Notes: generated from the sequence alone by a model not told the origin. A stretch of DNA of 64,000 nt from Pseudalkalibacillus hwajinpoensis (GCF_015234585.1 NZ_JADFCM010000008.1:1798001-1862000), one strand, 5' to 3'. Positions 36,589-46,440 are shown, numbered from the stretch's first letter. Program-made: numbers and translations.

Positions 36589-37257
36589 TTAAAAGGCATC
36601 TAATATTGGATCGCTAATAATAATGTCCGGTTCTGTTGAAGCTTGAATTTGCTCAATGCTATAGCCAATGGCAACTTCTTTTAACACAAGCCCTTCATCC
36701 GTTATGTCAAAAACAGCCCGATCCGTAATGATTCGATTAACAACGCCTTGACCTGTTAGGGGGAGGGTACAAGAATTCAAAATTTTCGGGTCTCCGTTTT
36801 TGTTCACATGATCCATAATGACAACAATCCTTTTCGCCCCATGCACAAGATCCATGGCCCCACCCATACCTTTAATCATCTTTCCAGGTATCATCCAATT
36901 AGCGAGGTCACCATCTTTTGAGACTTCCATTCCGCCTAGTATCGCAACATCAATATGTCCTCCACGAATCATCGCAAAAGACTCTGCACTATCAAAATAG
37001 GATGCTCCTTGCATCGCTGTAACTGTTTCTTTCCCGGCGTTAATAAGATCAGGATCAACTTCACCTTCAGTTGGATAAGGTCCGATTCCAAGAAGGCCAT
37101 TTTCCGATTGAAGCACTATTTTTTTGCCTTCTGGTATATAGTTAGCTACCATCGTAGGCATTCCAATTCCTAGATTCACATAAAAACCATCCAGGATTTC
37201 TTTTTCAGCACGTCTTGCAATCTTTTCACGAACTGCTGCTTTATCTACTTTCACCAT
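36589..37257 (-). CDS. scoB: Succinyl-CoA:3-oxoacid CoA-transferase, subunit B
   Basis: 222 residues, CoA-transferase family I beta subunit with the catalytic Glu in QSENGLLGIG (about residue 50) and IRGGHIDVAILGGMEV. With ScoA it activates acetoacetate using succinyl-CoA. ATG with GGAGG upstream, ten bases after scoA. Last gene of thiolase-scoA-scoB. Confidence 0.95.
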   Translation of the reverse strand: MVKVDKAAVREKIARRAEKEILDGFYVNLGIGMPTMVANYIPEGKKIVLQSENGLLGIGPYPTEGEVDPDLINAGKETVTAMQGASYFDSAESFAMIRGGHIDVAILGGMEVSKDGDLANWMIPGKMIKGMGGAMDLVHGAKRIVVIMDHVNKNGDPKILNSCTLPLTGQGVVNRIITDRAVFDITDEGLVLKEVAIGYSIEQIQASTEPDIIISDPILDAF

Positions 37258-37267
37258 TATGATCCTC

Positions 37268-37954
37268 CTATCGCGTTGTTAATCGCTCAATCTTCTTTTC
37301 CTGCTCACCCACAATAACCTTTTGAATATAAATACTTGGAGTATGAATTTGATCAGGGGATAACTCTCCTACACCTACTAATTCCTCTACCTCAGCTATC
37401 GTCACTTTACCTGCTGCAGCAATCATAGGATTAAAATTACGTGCCGTTTTGTTATAGACCAAGTTCCCCATTATGTCCCCTTTCCACGCACGAACAAATG
37501 AGAAATCTGCCTGAATGGCTTCTTCAAGCAAGTACTCTTTACCATTGAATACTCTGACTTCTTTTCCTTCTGCTATCGGTGTTCCCACGCCAGCTGGAGT
37601 ATAGAACGCTGGAATGCCAGCACCGCCTGCCCTTATTCTCTCTGCTAGCGTTCCTTGAGGAATGAGCTCAACTTCTAATTCACCGGATAACACCTGTCTT
37701 TCAAATTCTTTATTTTCTCCAACATAGGAACCTACCATTTTTTTTATTTGTCTGTTTTTAAGGAGCAATCCCAGGCCCCAGTCATCAACTCCACAGTTGT
37801 TCGATATGACTGTTAAGTCCTTTGTTCCTTTCTCTTTTAATGCAAGAATTAAATTTTCTGGTATACCTACAAGGCCAAACCCACCAACTAGAATCGTTGC
37901 TCCATCTTGAATGTCTTGTACGGCTTCTTCAAAGGTATCAAGTACTGGCTTCAT
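37268..37954 (-). CDS. scoA: Succinyl-CoA:3-oxoacid CoA-transferase, subunit A
   Basis: 228 residues, family I alpha subunit with the glycine-rich [16 protein letters not shown] near the N-terminus and [17 protein letters not shown] near residue 110. Forms a heterodimer with ScoB. ATG preceded by GGAGG at eight to nine bases. Follows the thiolase gene by 23 bases. Confidence 0.95.
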   Translation of the reverse strand: MKPVLDTFEEAVQDIQDGATILVGGFGLVGIPENLILALKEKGTKDLTVISNNCGVDDWGLGLLLKNRQIKKMVGSYVGENKEFERQVLSGELEVELIPQGTLAERIRAGGAGIPAFYTPAGVGTPIAEGKEVRVFNGKEYLLEEAIQADFSFVRAWKGDIMGNLVYNKTARNFNPMIAAAGKVTIAEVEELVGVGELSPDQIHTPSIYIQKVIVGEQEKKIERLTTR

Positions 37955-37977
37955 TTATTTAAACCTCCATATCTTTT

Positions 37978-39162
37978 TTAAGTTCGTTCAACGATTGTTG
38001 CTACGCCCTGTCCTCCACCAATGCAAAGCGTAGCCAGACCAAACCGCTCATTTCTACGTTTCATTTCATGTAGTAGGGTTACTAAGATTCGAGTACCACT
38101 TGCGCCAATCGGATGACCAAGAGCGATCGCCCCACCGTTCACGTTCAAGATTTCTTCATTAAAATCAAGGTCTCTTCCAACGGCAAGAGATTGAGCAGCA
38201 AAAGCCTCATTTGCTTCCACTAGATTCATTTGATTCATTGAAAGTCCAGCACGTTCAAGTGCTTTCTTCGTAGCAGGAACAGGACCTAACCCCATTACGC
38301 TTGGATCTACACCTCCACTTGCATTCGAGCGAATAACAGCAAGGTATTCTATTCCAAGTTCATCAGCCTTTTCTTTACTCATTAAAACAACAGCGGCTGC
38401 GCCATCGTTAATACCAGAAGCGTTTCCTGCTGTAACCCCACCGTTTTTCTTAAAAGCTGGGCGTAACTTTGCAAGTTTATCAGCCGTTGTTCCTGGTTTA
38501 ACGTATTCATCGGTATCAAATAAAAGAGGGTCACCTTTTCGCTGCGGAATAGAAACCGGGAGAATCTCTTCTTTAAAACGCCCCTCTTCAATTGCAGCCT
38601 GTGCTTTTTGTTGACTCCATGCAGCAAATTCATCCATTTCTTCTCTTGTTAGCTGATAATGATCGCACAGGTTCTCAGCAGTAACACCCATATGATAATC
38701 GTTAAATGCGCACCATAATCCATCTTGAATCATGCTATCCACCATCTTTTGGTCACCCATTCGCAAGCCTTCTCGCGCTCCGTTTAATAAATAAGGCGCC
38801 TGACTCATGTTCTCCATCCCACCGGCGACGACAATATCTTGATCGCCAAGCATAATAGATTGAGCTCCAAGATGAACTGTTTTCAATCCTGAACCACACA
38901 CTTTATTTATTGTCATCGCTGGAGTTGAAACCGGAATTCCCGCTTTGATAGCTGCCTGACGAGCAGGATTTTGTCCGAGACCCGCTTGAAGAACGTTTCC
39001 CATAATGACTTCTTCCACCTGATCTATCGATAAGCCAGCCTTTTCGATCGCTCCTTTAATGACCATCGCCCCAAGTTCTGTAGCAGAGATAGATTTTAGT
39101 GAACCATTAAATGAACCTACCGGCGTTCTGATAGCGCTTACAATTACAACATCTCGACTCAT
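37978..39162 (-). CDS. Acetyl-CoA C-acetyltransferase (thiolase)
   Basis: 394 residues, complete thiolase II: acyl-accepting Cys in [12 protein letters not shown] (about residue 89), His in [14 protein letters not shown], and second Cys in LCIGGGQG. It splits acetoacetyl-CoA into two acetyl-CoA, or the reverse. ATG with AAGGAGG upstream. Its operon with scoAB points to acetoacetate breakdown. Divergent from HMG-CoA lyase. Confidence 0.93.
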   Translation of the reverse strand: MSRDVVIVSAIRTPVGSFNGSLKSISATELGAMVIKGAIEKAGLSIDQVEEVIMGNVLQAGLGQNPARQAAIKAGIPVSTPAMTINKVCGSGLKTVHLGAQSIMLGDQDIVVAGGMENMSQAPYLLNGAREGLRMGDQKMVDSMIQDGLWCAFNDYHMGVTAENLCDHYQLTREEMDEFAAWSQQKAQAAIEEGRFKEEILPVSIPQRKGDPLLFDTDEYVKPGTTADKLAKLRPAFKKNGGVTAGNASGINDGAAAVVLMSKEKADELGIEYLAVIRSNASGGVDPSVMGLGPVPATKKALERAGLSMNQMNLVEANEAFAAQSLAVGRDLDFNEEILNVNGGAIALGHPIGASGTRILVTLLHEMKRRNERFGLATLCIGGGQGVATIVERT

Positions 39163-39267
39163 TTCGATTTCCTCCTTATGTATCTATGACTCTCTTCTAC
39201 ATAATTCTTACTTAATTCAAAAAACTCCTCCCTCCAAGCGAGAATTTCCATTATTCAAACGATTGTC

Positions 39268-39296
39268 TTGCAAGACTTCCGATCCTTTGTTTTAAT
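39268..39296 (+). promoter_or_regulatory. Sigma-A promoter of HMG-CoA lyase gene
   Basis: TTGCAA (39268-39273) and TTTAAT (39291-39296) with a 17-base spacer, predicted start near 39303. A cre-like box overlaps the start site. Confidence 0.55.
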
Positions 39297-39299
39297 TAA

Positions 39300-39313
39300 A
39301 GATAGCGCTTACA
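39300..39313 (+). promoter_or_regulatory. Candidate CcpA site (cre)
   Basis: AGATAGCGCTTACA matches the cre pattern TGWAANCGNTNWCA at 12 of 14 positions, with the central palindromic AGCGCT intact. It lies over the predicted transcription start of the HMG-CoA lyase gene, where CcpA binding represses. Confidence 0.45.
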
Positions 39314-39323
39314 AAGAAAGGTG

Positions 39324-40241
39324 ATGAATGTTTTGCTACCACAACATGCAACAATCATTGAAGTTGGTCCAAGAGATGGACTTCAAAATGAACTAAATCA
39401 GATCAAAACAAATGATAAAATCCGTTTCATCAAAGCCTTAAAAACAGCCGGAATGAAAGAAATGGAGATTACCTCATTCGTATCACCTAAATGGGTTCCC
39501 CAAATGAAAGATGCCAGTGAAATAGTAAGTACTTGCCTTGACGATACAAGAAACTTCGTCTTAGCCCCTAACCGTAAAGGGGTCGAGAGAATTAAAGAAA
39601 CGAACGTGAAAGCGATAGCACTTTTTGCTGGTGTTAGTAACTCCTTTAATCAAAAGAATAGCAATAAAGAGACAAAGGATCTACTCAATGAGCTAATTCC
39701 TTTAGTCAAAGAATTAAAAGCAGAAGGTTATTTCGTTCGTGCATGCATCTCTACTGCTTTCTATTGTCCATATGAAGGAAAAATAAAAGTAAATGATGCG
39801 GTTGACGTTTGTCGTCAATTTGTTGATGCAGGCGTAGATGAATTGAGCGTAGCAGATACTATTGGAATGGCCACTCCTGCTGAATCACACAACCTTTTTA
39901 GCCAACTTGTAAAAGAATTACCGTCAACATTGTTAACAGCTCATTTCCACGATACAAGGGGTATGGCACTTGCTAACATCTATGCATGTCTCCAAGCTGG
40001 AATTTCAAGATTTGATACGTCAGCGGGCGGACTTGGCGGCTGCCCTTTCGCCAAAGGAGCGACAGGCAACGTTGCAACAGAAAGTGTTGTCTATATGTTG
40101 GAGAGAATGGGTATCAAAACAGGTATTGATCTAGAAAAACTAATGAGAGCTATTGATGAGATTGAGCCTCACCTATCAAGATCCATCCTAACACCTTATC
40201 GAACGTTATATAATAAAGAAAAGGAAGCTTCCATAAAGTAG
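39324..40241 (+). CDS. yngG: Hydroxymethylglutaryl-CoA lyase
   Basis: About 305 residues, HMGL family TIM barrel. EVGPRDGLQNE at the N-terminus (metal Asp and catalytic Arg), HFHDTRGMALAN (metal histidines) and the signature GGLGGCPFAKGATGN with the catalytic Cys. Cleaves HMG-CoA to acetoacetate and acetyl-CoA, the last step of leucine breakdown; acetoacetate then goes to ScoAB. Start uncertain: GTG 39321, ATG 39324 or TTG 39333 are all in frame and close to GAAAGG. The other leucine-degradation genes are not in this window. Confidence 0.93.
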   Translation: MNVLLPQHATIIEVGPRDGLQNELNQIKTNDKIRFIKALKTAGMKEMEITSFVSPKWVPQMKDASEIVSTCLDDTRNFVLAPNRKGVERIKETNVKAIALFAGVSNSFNQKNSNKETKDLLNELIPLVKELKAEGYFVRACISTAFYCPYEGKIKVNDAVDVCRQFVDAGVDELSVADTIGMATPAESHNLFSQLVKELPSTLLTAHFHDTRGMALANIYACLQAGISRFDTSAGGLGGCPFAKGATGNVATESVVYMLERMGIKTGIDLEKLMRAIDEIEPHLSRSILTPYRTLYNKEKEASIK

Positions 40242-40273
40242 ACATATAAATATTATGGTAAACTAAATAAAAC

Positions 40274-40298
40274 AAGCACACAGACGTGTGCTTATTTT
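40274..40298 (+). terminator. Terminator after HMG-CoA lyase
   Basis: An 8-bp perfect stem (40274-40281 with 40286-40293), 4-base loop, followed by ATTTTAT. It touches the stop codon of the convergent small gene. Confidence 0.7.
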
Positions 40299-40458
40299 AT
40301 CCTTTTACTATAGTTAAAATAATACTATAGATTAGAGCTAGAACTAGTCCACCGATAACCGTAATTCGATCCATCTTTTGACCTTTAAATAAATTCAAAA
40401 CTCCCTTTACGACCATAAATACTACGAAAAAAATAACAAAATACATCAAAAACGTCAC
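40297..40458 (-). CDS. Small two-pass membrane protein (53 residues)
   Basis: Minus strand, GTG start (40456-40458) with GGGGGA nine bases upstream and TAA at 40297-40299. Residues 1-20 and 34-51 are strongly hydrophobic, joined by a basic hinge (NLFKGQKMDR) and ending in VKG, giving a membrane hairpin. No family recognised. It follows yqkB by 21 bases, so it may be co-transcribed with padR-yqkB. Confidence 0.55.
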   Translation of the reverse strand: MTFLMYFVIFFVVFMVVKGVLNLFKGQKMDRITVIGGLVLALIYSIILTIVKG

Positions 40459-40479
40459 TCTAGTAAATCCCCCTAATCG

Positions 40480-40794
40480 TTATCCTTTGTTTATATATCG
40501 CATTCTCGGGTTAATGATTTCACTATCACTTTTAAGCATAAAACACTGGTGTTTCGGAAGAAAATCAATTTTCATTTCTTTATCAAAAAACACTTTATAT
40601 TGTTTCTGAATCAATACAGGTCTGAAATTTGACTCAAGCGTCATATTAAAATCACCCTGAGCGGAATCATTTACTAATTGCGTAACACCGTTCACTACAC
40701 ACCCGCAATCTTCGATGTCATAATGTAACTTCATATAACCCTCAGAATCATGTTCTAATTTCTCGATCGCTTGGTCTGTGAAAGTCACTCTCAT
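40480..40794 (-). CDS. yqkB: HesB-like iron-sulfur cluster family protein (YqkB type)
   Basis: 104 residues. Begins MRVTFTDQAIEKL, with the conserved cysteine pair in EDCGCVVNGV and NPRM near the C-terminus, as in the YqkB group of HesB/IscA-like proteins. It lacks the C-terminal CxC of classic A-type carriers, so its role in cluster assembly is uncertain. Start with GGAGAG upstream, one base after the PadR stop. Confidence 0.75.
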   Translation of the reverse strand: MRVTFTDQAIEKLEHDSEGYMKLHYDIEDCGCVVNGVTQLVNDSAQGDFNMTLESNFRPVLIQKQYKVFFDKEMKIDFLPKHQCFMLKSDSEIINPRMRYINKG

Positions 40795-40795
40795 G

Positions 40796-41356
40796 TTATC
40801 TCTCCTCTCCACTATCTTCTATAATAACGTCTATAAACTCAATAGCCCAGTCACACCACTCAATCCAGGTTTTCATCTGACGCCTACCGTATTCAAGCGT
40901 AAGGTATTCCCCCAGACGATCTTTCTCTATTCTGTGATCAACTGCATTTTCTTCTTTCCAGCTGTTCATATGATCAAGCACCATTTGGTGATGCTCTTTA
41001 CTCTCTTTTAGGAATTGGATCGCTTCTTCTTTTGGAATAAGATGAAATAAAGAAACACGCATCAATTGTTCGTTTTTCATTTTTGGTGGGTCTACTGTAT
41101 GATGAGCAAGCCATTCAATGAGAAGACGGTACCCTTTATCTTCAATAGAATAGATCTTTTTATCTGGAAGATCTAACTGCGGAACAATTTCAAAGCTTAC
41201 TAGCTTCTCTTTCTCCATCTTTCCAAGTTCACGATAAATTTGTGTATGATGCGCAGACCAAAAATGGATCATCGTTTCTCTAAATTGTTGTGTTAGCTCA
41301 TATCCAGTTGATGGTTTCTTTGTGAGTAATCCAAGAAGAGCATATCGTAAAGCCAT
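40796..41356 (-). CDS. PadR family transcriptional regulator
   Basis: 186 residues: winged helix (ALLGLLTKKPSTGYELTQQF at residues 6-25, the rest of the wing to about 80) and a C-terminal Vir_act helical dimerisation domain (95-180). PadR proteins repress genes in response to small aromatic or toxic molecules. ATG with AAAGGA upstream. A palindrome overlaps its promoter, suggesting autorepression. Target genes beyond its own transcript are unknown. Confidence 0.9.
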   Translation of the reverse strand: MALRYALLGLLTKKPSTGYELTQQFRETMIHFWSAHHTQIYRELGKMEKEKLVSFEIVPQLDLPDKKIYSIEDKGYRLLIEWLAHHTVDPPKMKNEQLMRVSLFHLIPKEEAIQFLKESKEHHQMVLDHMNSWKEENAVDHRIEKDRLGEYLTLEYGRRQMKTWIEWCDWAIEFIDVIIEDSGEER

Positions 41357-41407
41357 ATCATCATTTCCTTTTCAGCAATTTGCTTCTTCTCCATTATAAA
41401 CGTCTTT

Positions 41408-41438
41408 ACAATATCTTTGCACATTTGAAGTTGCAAAT
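41408..41438 (-). promoter_or_regulatory. padR promoter with palindromic operator
   Basis: TTGCAA (41431-41436) and TATTGT (41408-41413) with 17 bases between on the minus strand. ATTTGaagttgCAAAT (41423-41438), an inverted repeat with 5-bp arms, covers the -35; ACATTTGA recurs at 41421 and 41441, two helical turns apart. Confidence 0.45.
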
Positions 41439-41553
41439 CCACATTTGACAATTAATTTGAATTTTATTTTATCAGAAATGATAAGAAAAACCACCGCCGA
41501 TAATATGCTTATACATTGCTTAAGATGAAATTTGATAAAATACCGGACAAATC

Positions 41554-41590
41554 AAAAAAGCAGGCTGTCTATTTCGACTGCCTGCTTTTT
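41554..41590 (-). terminator. Terminator of the bpr-like protease gene
   Basis: An 11-bp stem (41555-41565 with 41580-41590) around 14 bases; on the minus strand the stem ends with TTTTT and one more T. Confidence 0.85.
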
Positions 41591-41602
41591 CGATGGTTTA
41601 AA

Positions 41603-44600
41603 CTATTCTTTCGTATTGATATTTAGTAATCCTTCCGCTGTTTTTCGTGTCTCGTTGCCAAAAGAATCTTTCACTTTCACTTCGATCTCAGCACCTTCAG
41701 CCACCACATTCGAAGTAGCTGTCCAGTAACCGACATAATGCCCTTCTGATACTTCCATCATTGGAAATTCAGTCATACTTGAAGGCATCATCGTTGGATT
41801 CACTAGCGGCATACGAATTGAGAAAGTAGCCTTTATTCCTGGAGCGCTATCGAATTCAATTTTCACTGATTCTCCCGCTTGAAGATCTTTATTTTGATCT
41901 GGTTTTAATTGATTAATGACCAATTCTTCTTGCTGGGAATAAACTTTGATCGACTTTTTCGTTTTATTTCCTGCTTTGTCTTTCGCCACTACTTTTATAA
42001 TGTTCTCACCTTGCTCGAGCAGCATCCGATGTGAAAATGCACCATCTTCTACTTTCGCTTTCGTTCCGTTAACCTTTACCCAAGCAAGATTTTCATCATG
42101 AACGTCACCTTTAACTGTTACTGATCCTTTATTTGTTTTCCAGTCATCTTTAGGAGATGTGATCGTTAATTCCGGTTTCGTTTGATCTAAAGTGACCATA
42201 ACAGCATCAGATTCTCCCGTCATCCCACGGTCAGTCGATGCACGAGCTGTTAACTGATTTTCACCATCGCTCAATTGGATTTCTGTTGTAAAATTACCTT
42301 CTTCATTAGAAGTTGTGACAGCTGCTTCTTCGCCATTTTTCATAACATGAACGTCTGTCATTGGTGCCGTTTCACCATCAACTTCAATGCTATTCTTGTT
42401 TGTATACGAACCGTCTTTTGGAGATGTAATCATTGGTGCTGTTAGTTCATAATCAACGACTGCACGGATCATATAGTTCCCTTCTTCTTCAGGAGCCTTC
42501 GACCATGCGCCGCTAACATATTGAAAGCTTCGGTCGACATATTCCCCGTCTTCATCTGTTGCAAGACCCGGAGCATTTGGATTGGCATCCGCTTGAATAT
42601 AAGTGAGATAAAAATCACCTTCTACGATCACTCCTTGATCAGACAGATCAACCATCGTCCATTCGCCATTTCGAAGAGCAGTCGCGTCAATTGGACCAGC
42701 GAGTTTCTTACCTGGTGCTCCATCCGGACCTGATGCATCATGAATTTCGACTTTAAAATTTGTGCCGCCTGGATTTGGCCATTCCGTATTCCAGAATCTA
42801 AATAACCCTCCAGTCACAAGCGCACGTTCTTGACCTTCTGCTAGCGACATTTTCACAGCCCAACCGTTCCCAGCATCATAGAACGCTCTTGCGTTCTCAG
42901 CAGTACCATCGTCATACCCGATTTCCCCTGCATATCCGATGAATGGGGAAAGATCAGCATTCTGTACAACGGTCTCGTTCGCTTCCACAGTGACGTTAAA
43001 TGTTTCGCTATAGTAACCGGCCGCAAGAACTTTTAACGTATACTCCCCTTCATAACCTGTTACTGAATAATGTCCTTCTTCATCAGTTTGAACAGGTGCT
43101 ATAGCAGCATCTTCTACTAATAAAACAGTTGCATCTTGGATTGGCTCTCCTGTTTCACTATTCGTGACTGTTCCTTCGATTTCTCCCTCTGGTATCGCTT
43201 CTAATGTGAAGTCAGCTTCTGTCACTTCATCATCTACGATCGTCACTTCCTGAGTCTCTGACTGGTAGCCATATGCTTCTGCAATAGCTGTGTAGTCCCC
43301 TGCTGCATGAGTCATGGAATAGCTCCCATCTTCCAAGTTCGTTGTTGCAGAGCGCCCTGTCTCAAGAATAGAAACTTCTGCTTGAAGCGGCAGAGCTTGA
43401 GGCGTAGGTGATGGTTTCTCTTTAACTGGATTTACAACAAGCGGTGAAGGTTTTAACTTGTCAGGATTGACTTTTTCTTTCGCTTTGGCACTAGCAGATT
43501 TTTCATCAGGCTGAATAGAAACTTTCGCGCTCTTTTTCTTAGCGGCGACTTCCATCGGCTCTGCTGATAAACTTAAATCGTCAATATACCAGCCCTGCTT
43601 CATCACGCTACCATCCGTCTCGACGTGAAAAGCTAAATAAATCCGCTGATTTTCATAGGCAGATAGATCAACCTCTTCACTCACCCATTCATTAGAAAGA
43701 TTATTATACTCCGCAAGAGCTTCCCAATTTTCCTGATCGGTTGAAACGAAGAGATGACCATAATCATAGTTTCTTTCAAGTTCATACCATTGATTGAATT
43801 GAAGATAAGCTTCACCTTCTGGTAAATCGATAGGAGGCATCATCAGCGTCATGTTAGCACTGTTGTCATATGCTCCATCAAGGTTGGTTCCATAAACCTT
43901 TTCTCCAGAGTAAGCTTCAGGACCAACCGTTGGCGTCCCCCACTCCCATGAATTATTTTCTCCCCAGCTCATCCATCCAGCTGGCTCTGATTCAAAGTCC
44001 GTTTCGTAACCTGTTGAGATACCAGGAATAATTTCTACCTGATATTCGTCCGTTGTGACAACATGCCCGCCATAGTCTTCGATTTTAAACCTGTAACTAA
44101 CGGAAGGTTCACTGACGGCGTCACCTGGAATAATAGCTTGATAGGATCCAGAAAGATAGTTCCCATCAACTCTTGTTGCTTCAGTTGACGTCCACCCTCC
44201 GTTATGAGCATATTCAAGCTCTACACTCGTTACGCTCACATTATCTGTCGCTGTGACGGTAAGAGGAAGGTCCATCTGAGCATAAGCCTCTGCAGGAGCA
44301 TCGTGTTGATACGTGGGCTCTTCTTCATCGCTTCCTTCTTTCATCACATCACCTTCTAATGTACCGAGCCCACTCATAACAGAAGAAACGGCATCAAATG
44401 CATTCACTAATCCATAACCGTAACCATTATTCGGAGAATCTGGGAATTCATCGTCTGTAAGTGGTGTGACGGTGTTTAAAAAGATGTCTTCTATATCATC
44501 AACCGTCAACGATGGATCTGCTTGACGAAGGAGAGCAGCGATCGCTGATACGTGTGGCCCAGCCATCGACGTACCATTCCACCCTCCTTCATAGCTACTC

Positions 44601-45889
44601 CCTGGTACCGCAGAACGGATATTAACTCCAGGAGCTGAAACGTCAGGTTTTATTTCATCATATGGGGATGGTCCCTGTAGAGAGAAACTCCCAAGAGCAT
44701 CATTGATATCTGTAGCTCCCGTAGCAAATGACTCAGGATAATTTGCTGGTGTTGCGATTGACTCCGGACCTCCGGGATTAAATAGTGTTGTATTACCCGC
44801 AGAAAATTCTGGGAATATATCTGCATTTCGCCAATTTTGAACCATTGGGCGATACCATTCGTCAAGCCCAGGTCCGCCTCCCCAAGAATTGTTCACGACA
44901 TCAGGAGCCTTCTCAGGGTGTGGATTGCCTTCTGCATCCTTAGGAGCAATAATCCATTCTCCTGCTTCAAGAAGATCGATATCTGTTCCACCGTCTTCGC
45001 TAAAAGCTTTTACCGCTATCCATTTTGCCCCAGGAGCGACGCCAATCTCATTCGAACCATCCGGTTCAGCGCCAACCATAGTTCCCATTGTATGAGTCCC
45101 ATGTGCGAGATCATCATACGGGGCGGCTTCTCCGCTTACAGCGTCAAACCAGTTAAATTCATGATCTACTCCTTCAGAACTATATCCTCGATACTGTTCC
45201 ATAAGAGCGGGATGATCCCACTGAACACCGGTATCAATGTTAGCGATCACCGTCCCCGCCCCATCAATTCCCATATCCCATACTTCAGGAGCACCTACTC
45301 GATCAATATTCCACTCAATTGAGTTCGTATCTGCAGTCGTTTTAGCCTTAGTTTTCGTTTTATCTGGAATTGGCTGAATCTGCCTGATCTCGTTAGGAAG
45401 TATTTTATCCACTTCAGGAAATGATGCTAGTTGGTTCATCACTTTTTTTGTTGCTGTTACTGCCATACCGTTTACGATGTAAAATGATTTTATGTCTTCT
45501 GCATTGCCTTTTTTCTCTTGTTGTTCTAAGTATGTGGACACAGAGTGTTGTGTTTCAATAGACGTAGCTCTTAACGCATTAACAACAGCTGATCGCTTAG
45601 TGATTTCAGCTTGAAAGGAAGTTAAGTTGTTTTTCTTAGCCTTTTCTTCAGCTTCTTTCGCAACTTTTTTCGTATCAGCTTGTTCTGCAAATTTAATCAA
45701 GAACGTTACTTTTTCGTTCTTCTCGAATGCTTTCGATACCTTCTGATCAATGCGCTTCACTTCATCATTCATGGATACAGAAGAATCACTTTTCGCGTTC
45801 ACTTGCATCGCTGGTTGTATGAAGCTCGTGATGAGGAGAATAAAACAAGCAAAAAGAGCTACGATTTTACGTTTGCTTCGTTTTCTCAA
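41603..45889 (-). CDS. bpr: Secreted subtilisin-like protease, bacillopeptidase F type
   Basis: 1428 residues. Signal peptide (about 1-32), I9-like propeptide (about 40-170), S8 peptidase domain (about 195-505) with Asp219, His263, Ser441 and oxyanion Asn366. Then an immune-inhibitor-A/MAM-like lectin domain (about 640-790), a linker rich in Lys/Pro, two carboxypeptidase-regulatory-like repeats (850-990), a further beta domain, two glucodextranase/Big-type repeats (TSPKDG and TSPKDD, 1160-1330) and a last beta domain. Length and layout match B. subtilis Bpr (1433). TTG start with GGGAGG seven bases upstream. No sortase motif, so released or non-covalently bound. Confidence 0.92.
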   Translation of the reverse strand: MRKRSKRKIVALFACFILLITSFIQPAMQVNAKSDSSVSMNDEVKRIDQKVSKAFEKNEKVTFLIKFAEQADTKKVAKEAEEKAKKNNLTSFQAEITKRSAVVNALRATSIETQHSVSTYLEQQEKKGNAEDIKSFYIVNGMAVTATKKVMNQLASFPEVDKILPNEIRQIQPIPDKTKTKAKTTADTNSIEWNIDRVGAPEVWDMGIDGAGTVIANIDTGVQWDHPALMEQYRGYSSEGVDHEFNWFDAVSGEAAPYDDLAHGTHTMGTMVGAEPDGSNEIGVAPGAKWIAVKAFSEDGGTDIDLLEAGEWIIAPKDAEGNPHPEKAPDVVNNSWGGGPGLDEWYRPMVQNWRNADIFPEFSAGNTTLFNPGGPESIATPANYPESFATGATDINDALGSFSLQGPSPYDEIKPDVSAPGVNIRSAVPGSSYEGGWNGTSMAGPHVSAIAALLRQADPSLTVDDIEDIFLNTVTPLTDDEFPDSPNNGYGYGLVNAFDAVSSVMSGLGTLEGDVMKEGSDEEEPTYQHDAPAEAYAQMDLPLTVTATDNVSVTSVELEYAHNGGWTSTEATRVDGNYLSGSYQAIIPGDAVSEPSVSYRFKIEDYGGHVVTTDEYQVEIIPGISTGYETDFESEPAGWMSWGENNSWEWGTPTVGPEAYSGEKVYGTNLDGAYDNSANMTLMMPPIDLPEGEAYLQFNQWYELERNYDYGHLFVSTDQENWEALAEYNNLSNEWVSEEVDLSAYENQRIYLAFHVETDGSVMKQGWYIDDLSLSAEPMEVAAKKKSAKVSIQPDEKSASAKAKEKVNPDKLKPSPLVVNPVKEKPSPTPQALPLQAEVSILETGRSATTNLEDGSYSMTHAAGDYTAIAEAYGYQSETQEVTIVDDEVTEADFTLEAIPEGEIEGTVTNSETGEPIQDATVLLVEDAAIAPVQTDEEGHYSVTGYEGEYTLKVLAAGYYSETFNVTVEANETVVQNADLSPFIGYAGEIGYDDGTAENARAFYDAGNGWAVKMSLAEGQERALVTGGLFRFWNTEWPNPGGTNFKVEIHDASGPDGAPGKKLAGPIDATALRNGEWTMVDLSDQGVIVEGDFYLTYIQADANPNAPGLATDEDGEYVDRSFQYVSGAWSKAPEEEGNYMIRAVVDYELTAPMITSPKDGSYTNKNSIEVDGETAPMTDVHVMKNGEEAAVTTSNEEGNFTTEIQLSDGENQLTARASTDRGMTGESDAVMVTLDQTKPELTITSPKDDWKTNKGSVTVKGDVHDENLAWVKVNGTKAKVEDGAFSHRMLLEQGENIIKVVAKDKAGNKTKKSIKVYSQQEELVINQLKPDQNKDLQAGESVKIEFDSAPGIKATFSIRMPLVNPTMMPSSMTEFPMMEVSEGHYVGYWTATSNVVAEGAEIEVKVKDSFGNETRKTAEGLLNINTKE

Positions 45890-46440
45890 ATTTCTTCCTC
45901 CCTAATTATTAGTTTTGTGTTTACACTCTGCCCTCCTTTTGTATTGCCGGGTTCACTTAATATGCTATACCAGGATTTGTCACAACCCAAACAAAAATGA
46001 CGAAATTTTCAGAAAATAATTCAATTCTCTCAAAGTACTTTTAATATAAAAAAATGATGATTGTCCTACTTCTGAAGTATTTTGATGAGTGATATCGTTT
46101 TTTAATAGCCTTTAGCGGTTAAGGACTATAGAAGCAGCGATTCTTACTCAAGTAATACACATATGACAAAGTCCCTAAAATTCACTTTTATATCTTTTTG
46201 ATGTCAGCATAAAGGAGGAGTTTGTTCAAATAGCCCTTTATCGACATGCCAAAAAAATTGAGAAGTCACTCCAATTTGTCATATTTCGCTAGCAATCGTT
46301 TCGTCAACCCCTCTCTTTTCAGCACAAATATCCGACAGGGTTTTCACATGTCCACTCATAAAGTCGCGGTCTTTTTGTATGAATTAATGAAGATTATACC
46401 TATATTTTTTATCAACAAACTACATTAGCTTATACTTTTG
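45890..46440. other. Long non-coding gap upstream of bpr
   Basis: AT-rich, no convincing gene on either strand. On the minus strand TTGTGA (45980-45985) and TATTAA (45957-45962) with 17 bases between could be the bpr promoter. A lone AAAGGAGGAG at 46211-46220 looks like a ribosome binding site but the frame after it stops within four codons. Confidence 0.4.

Noticed and set aside
46246..46428. 60-residue frame on the plus strand in the gap upstream of bpr
   Set aside because: No ribosome binding site at usable distance, odd composition, and no similarity that I recognise.
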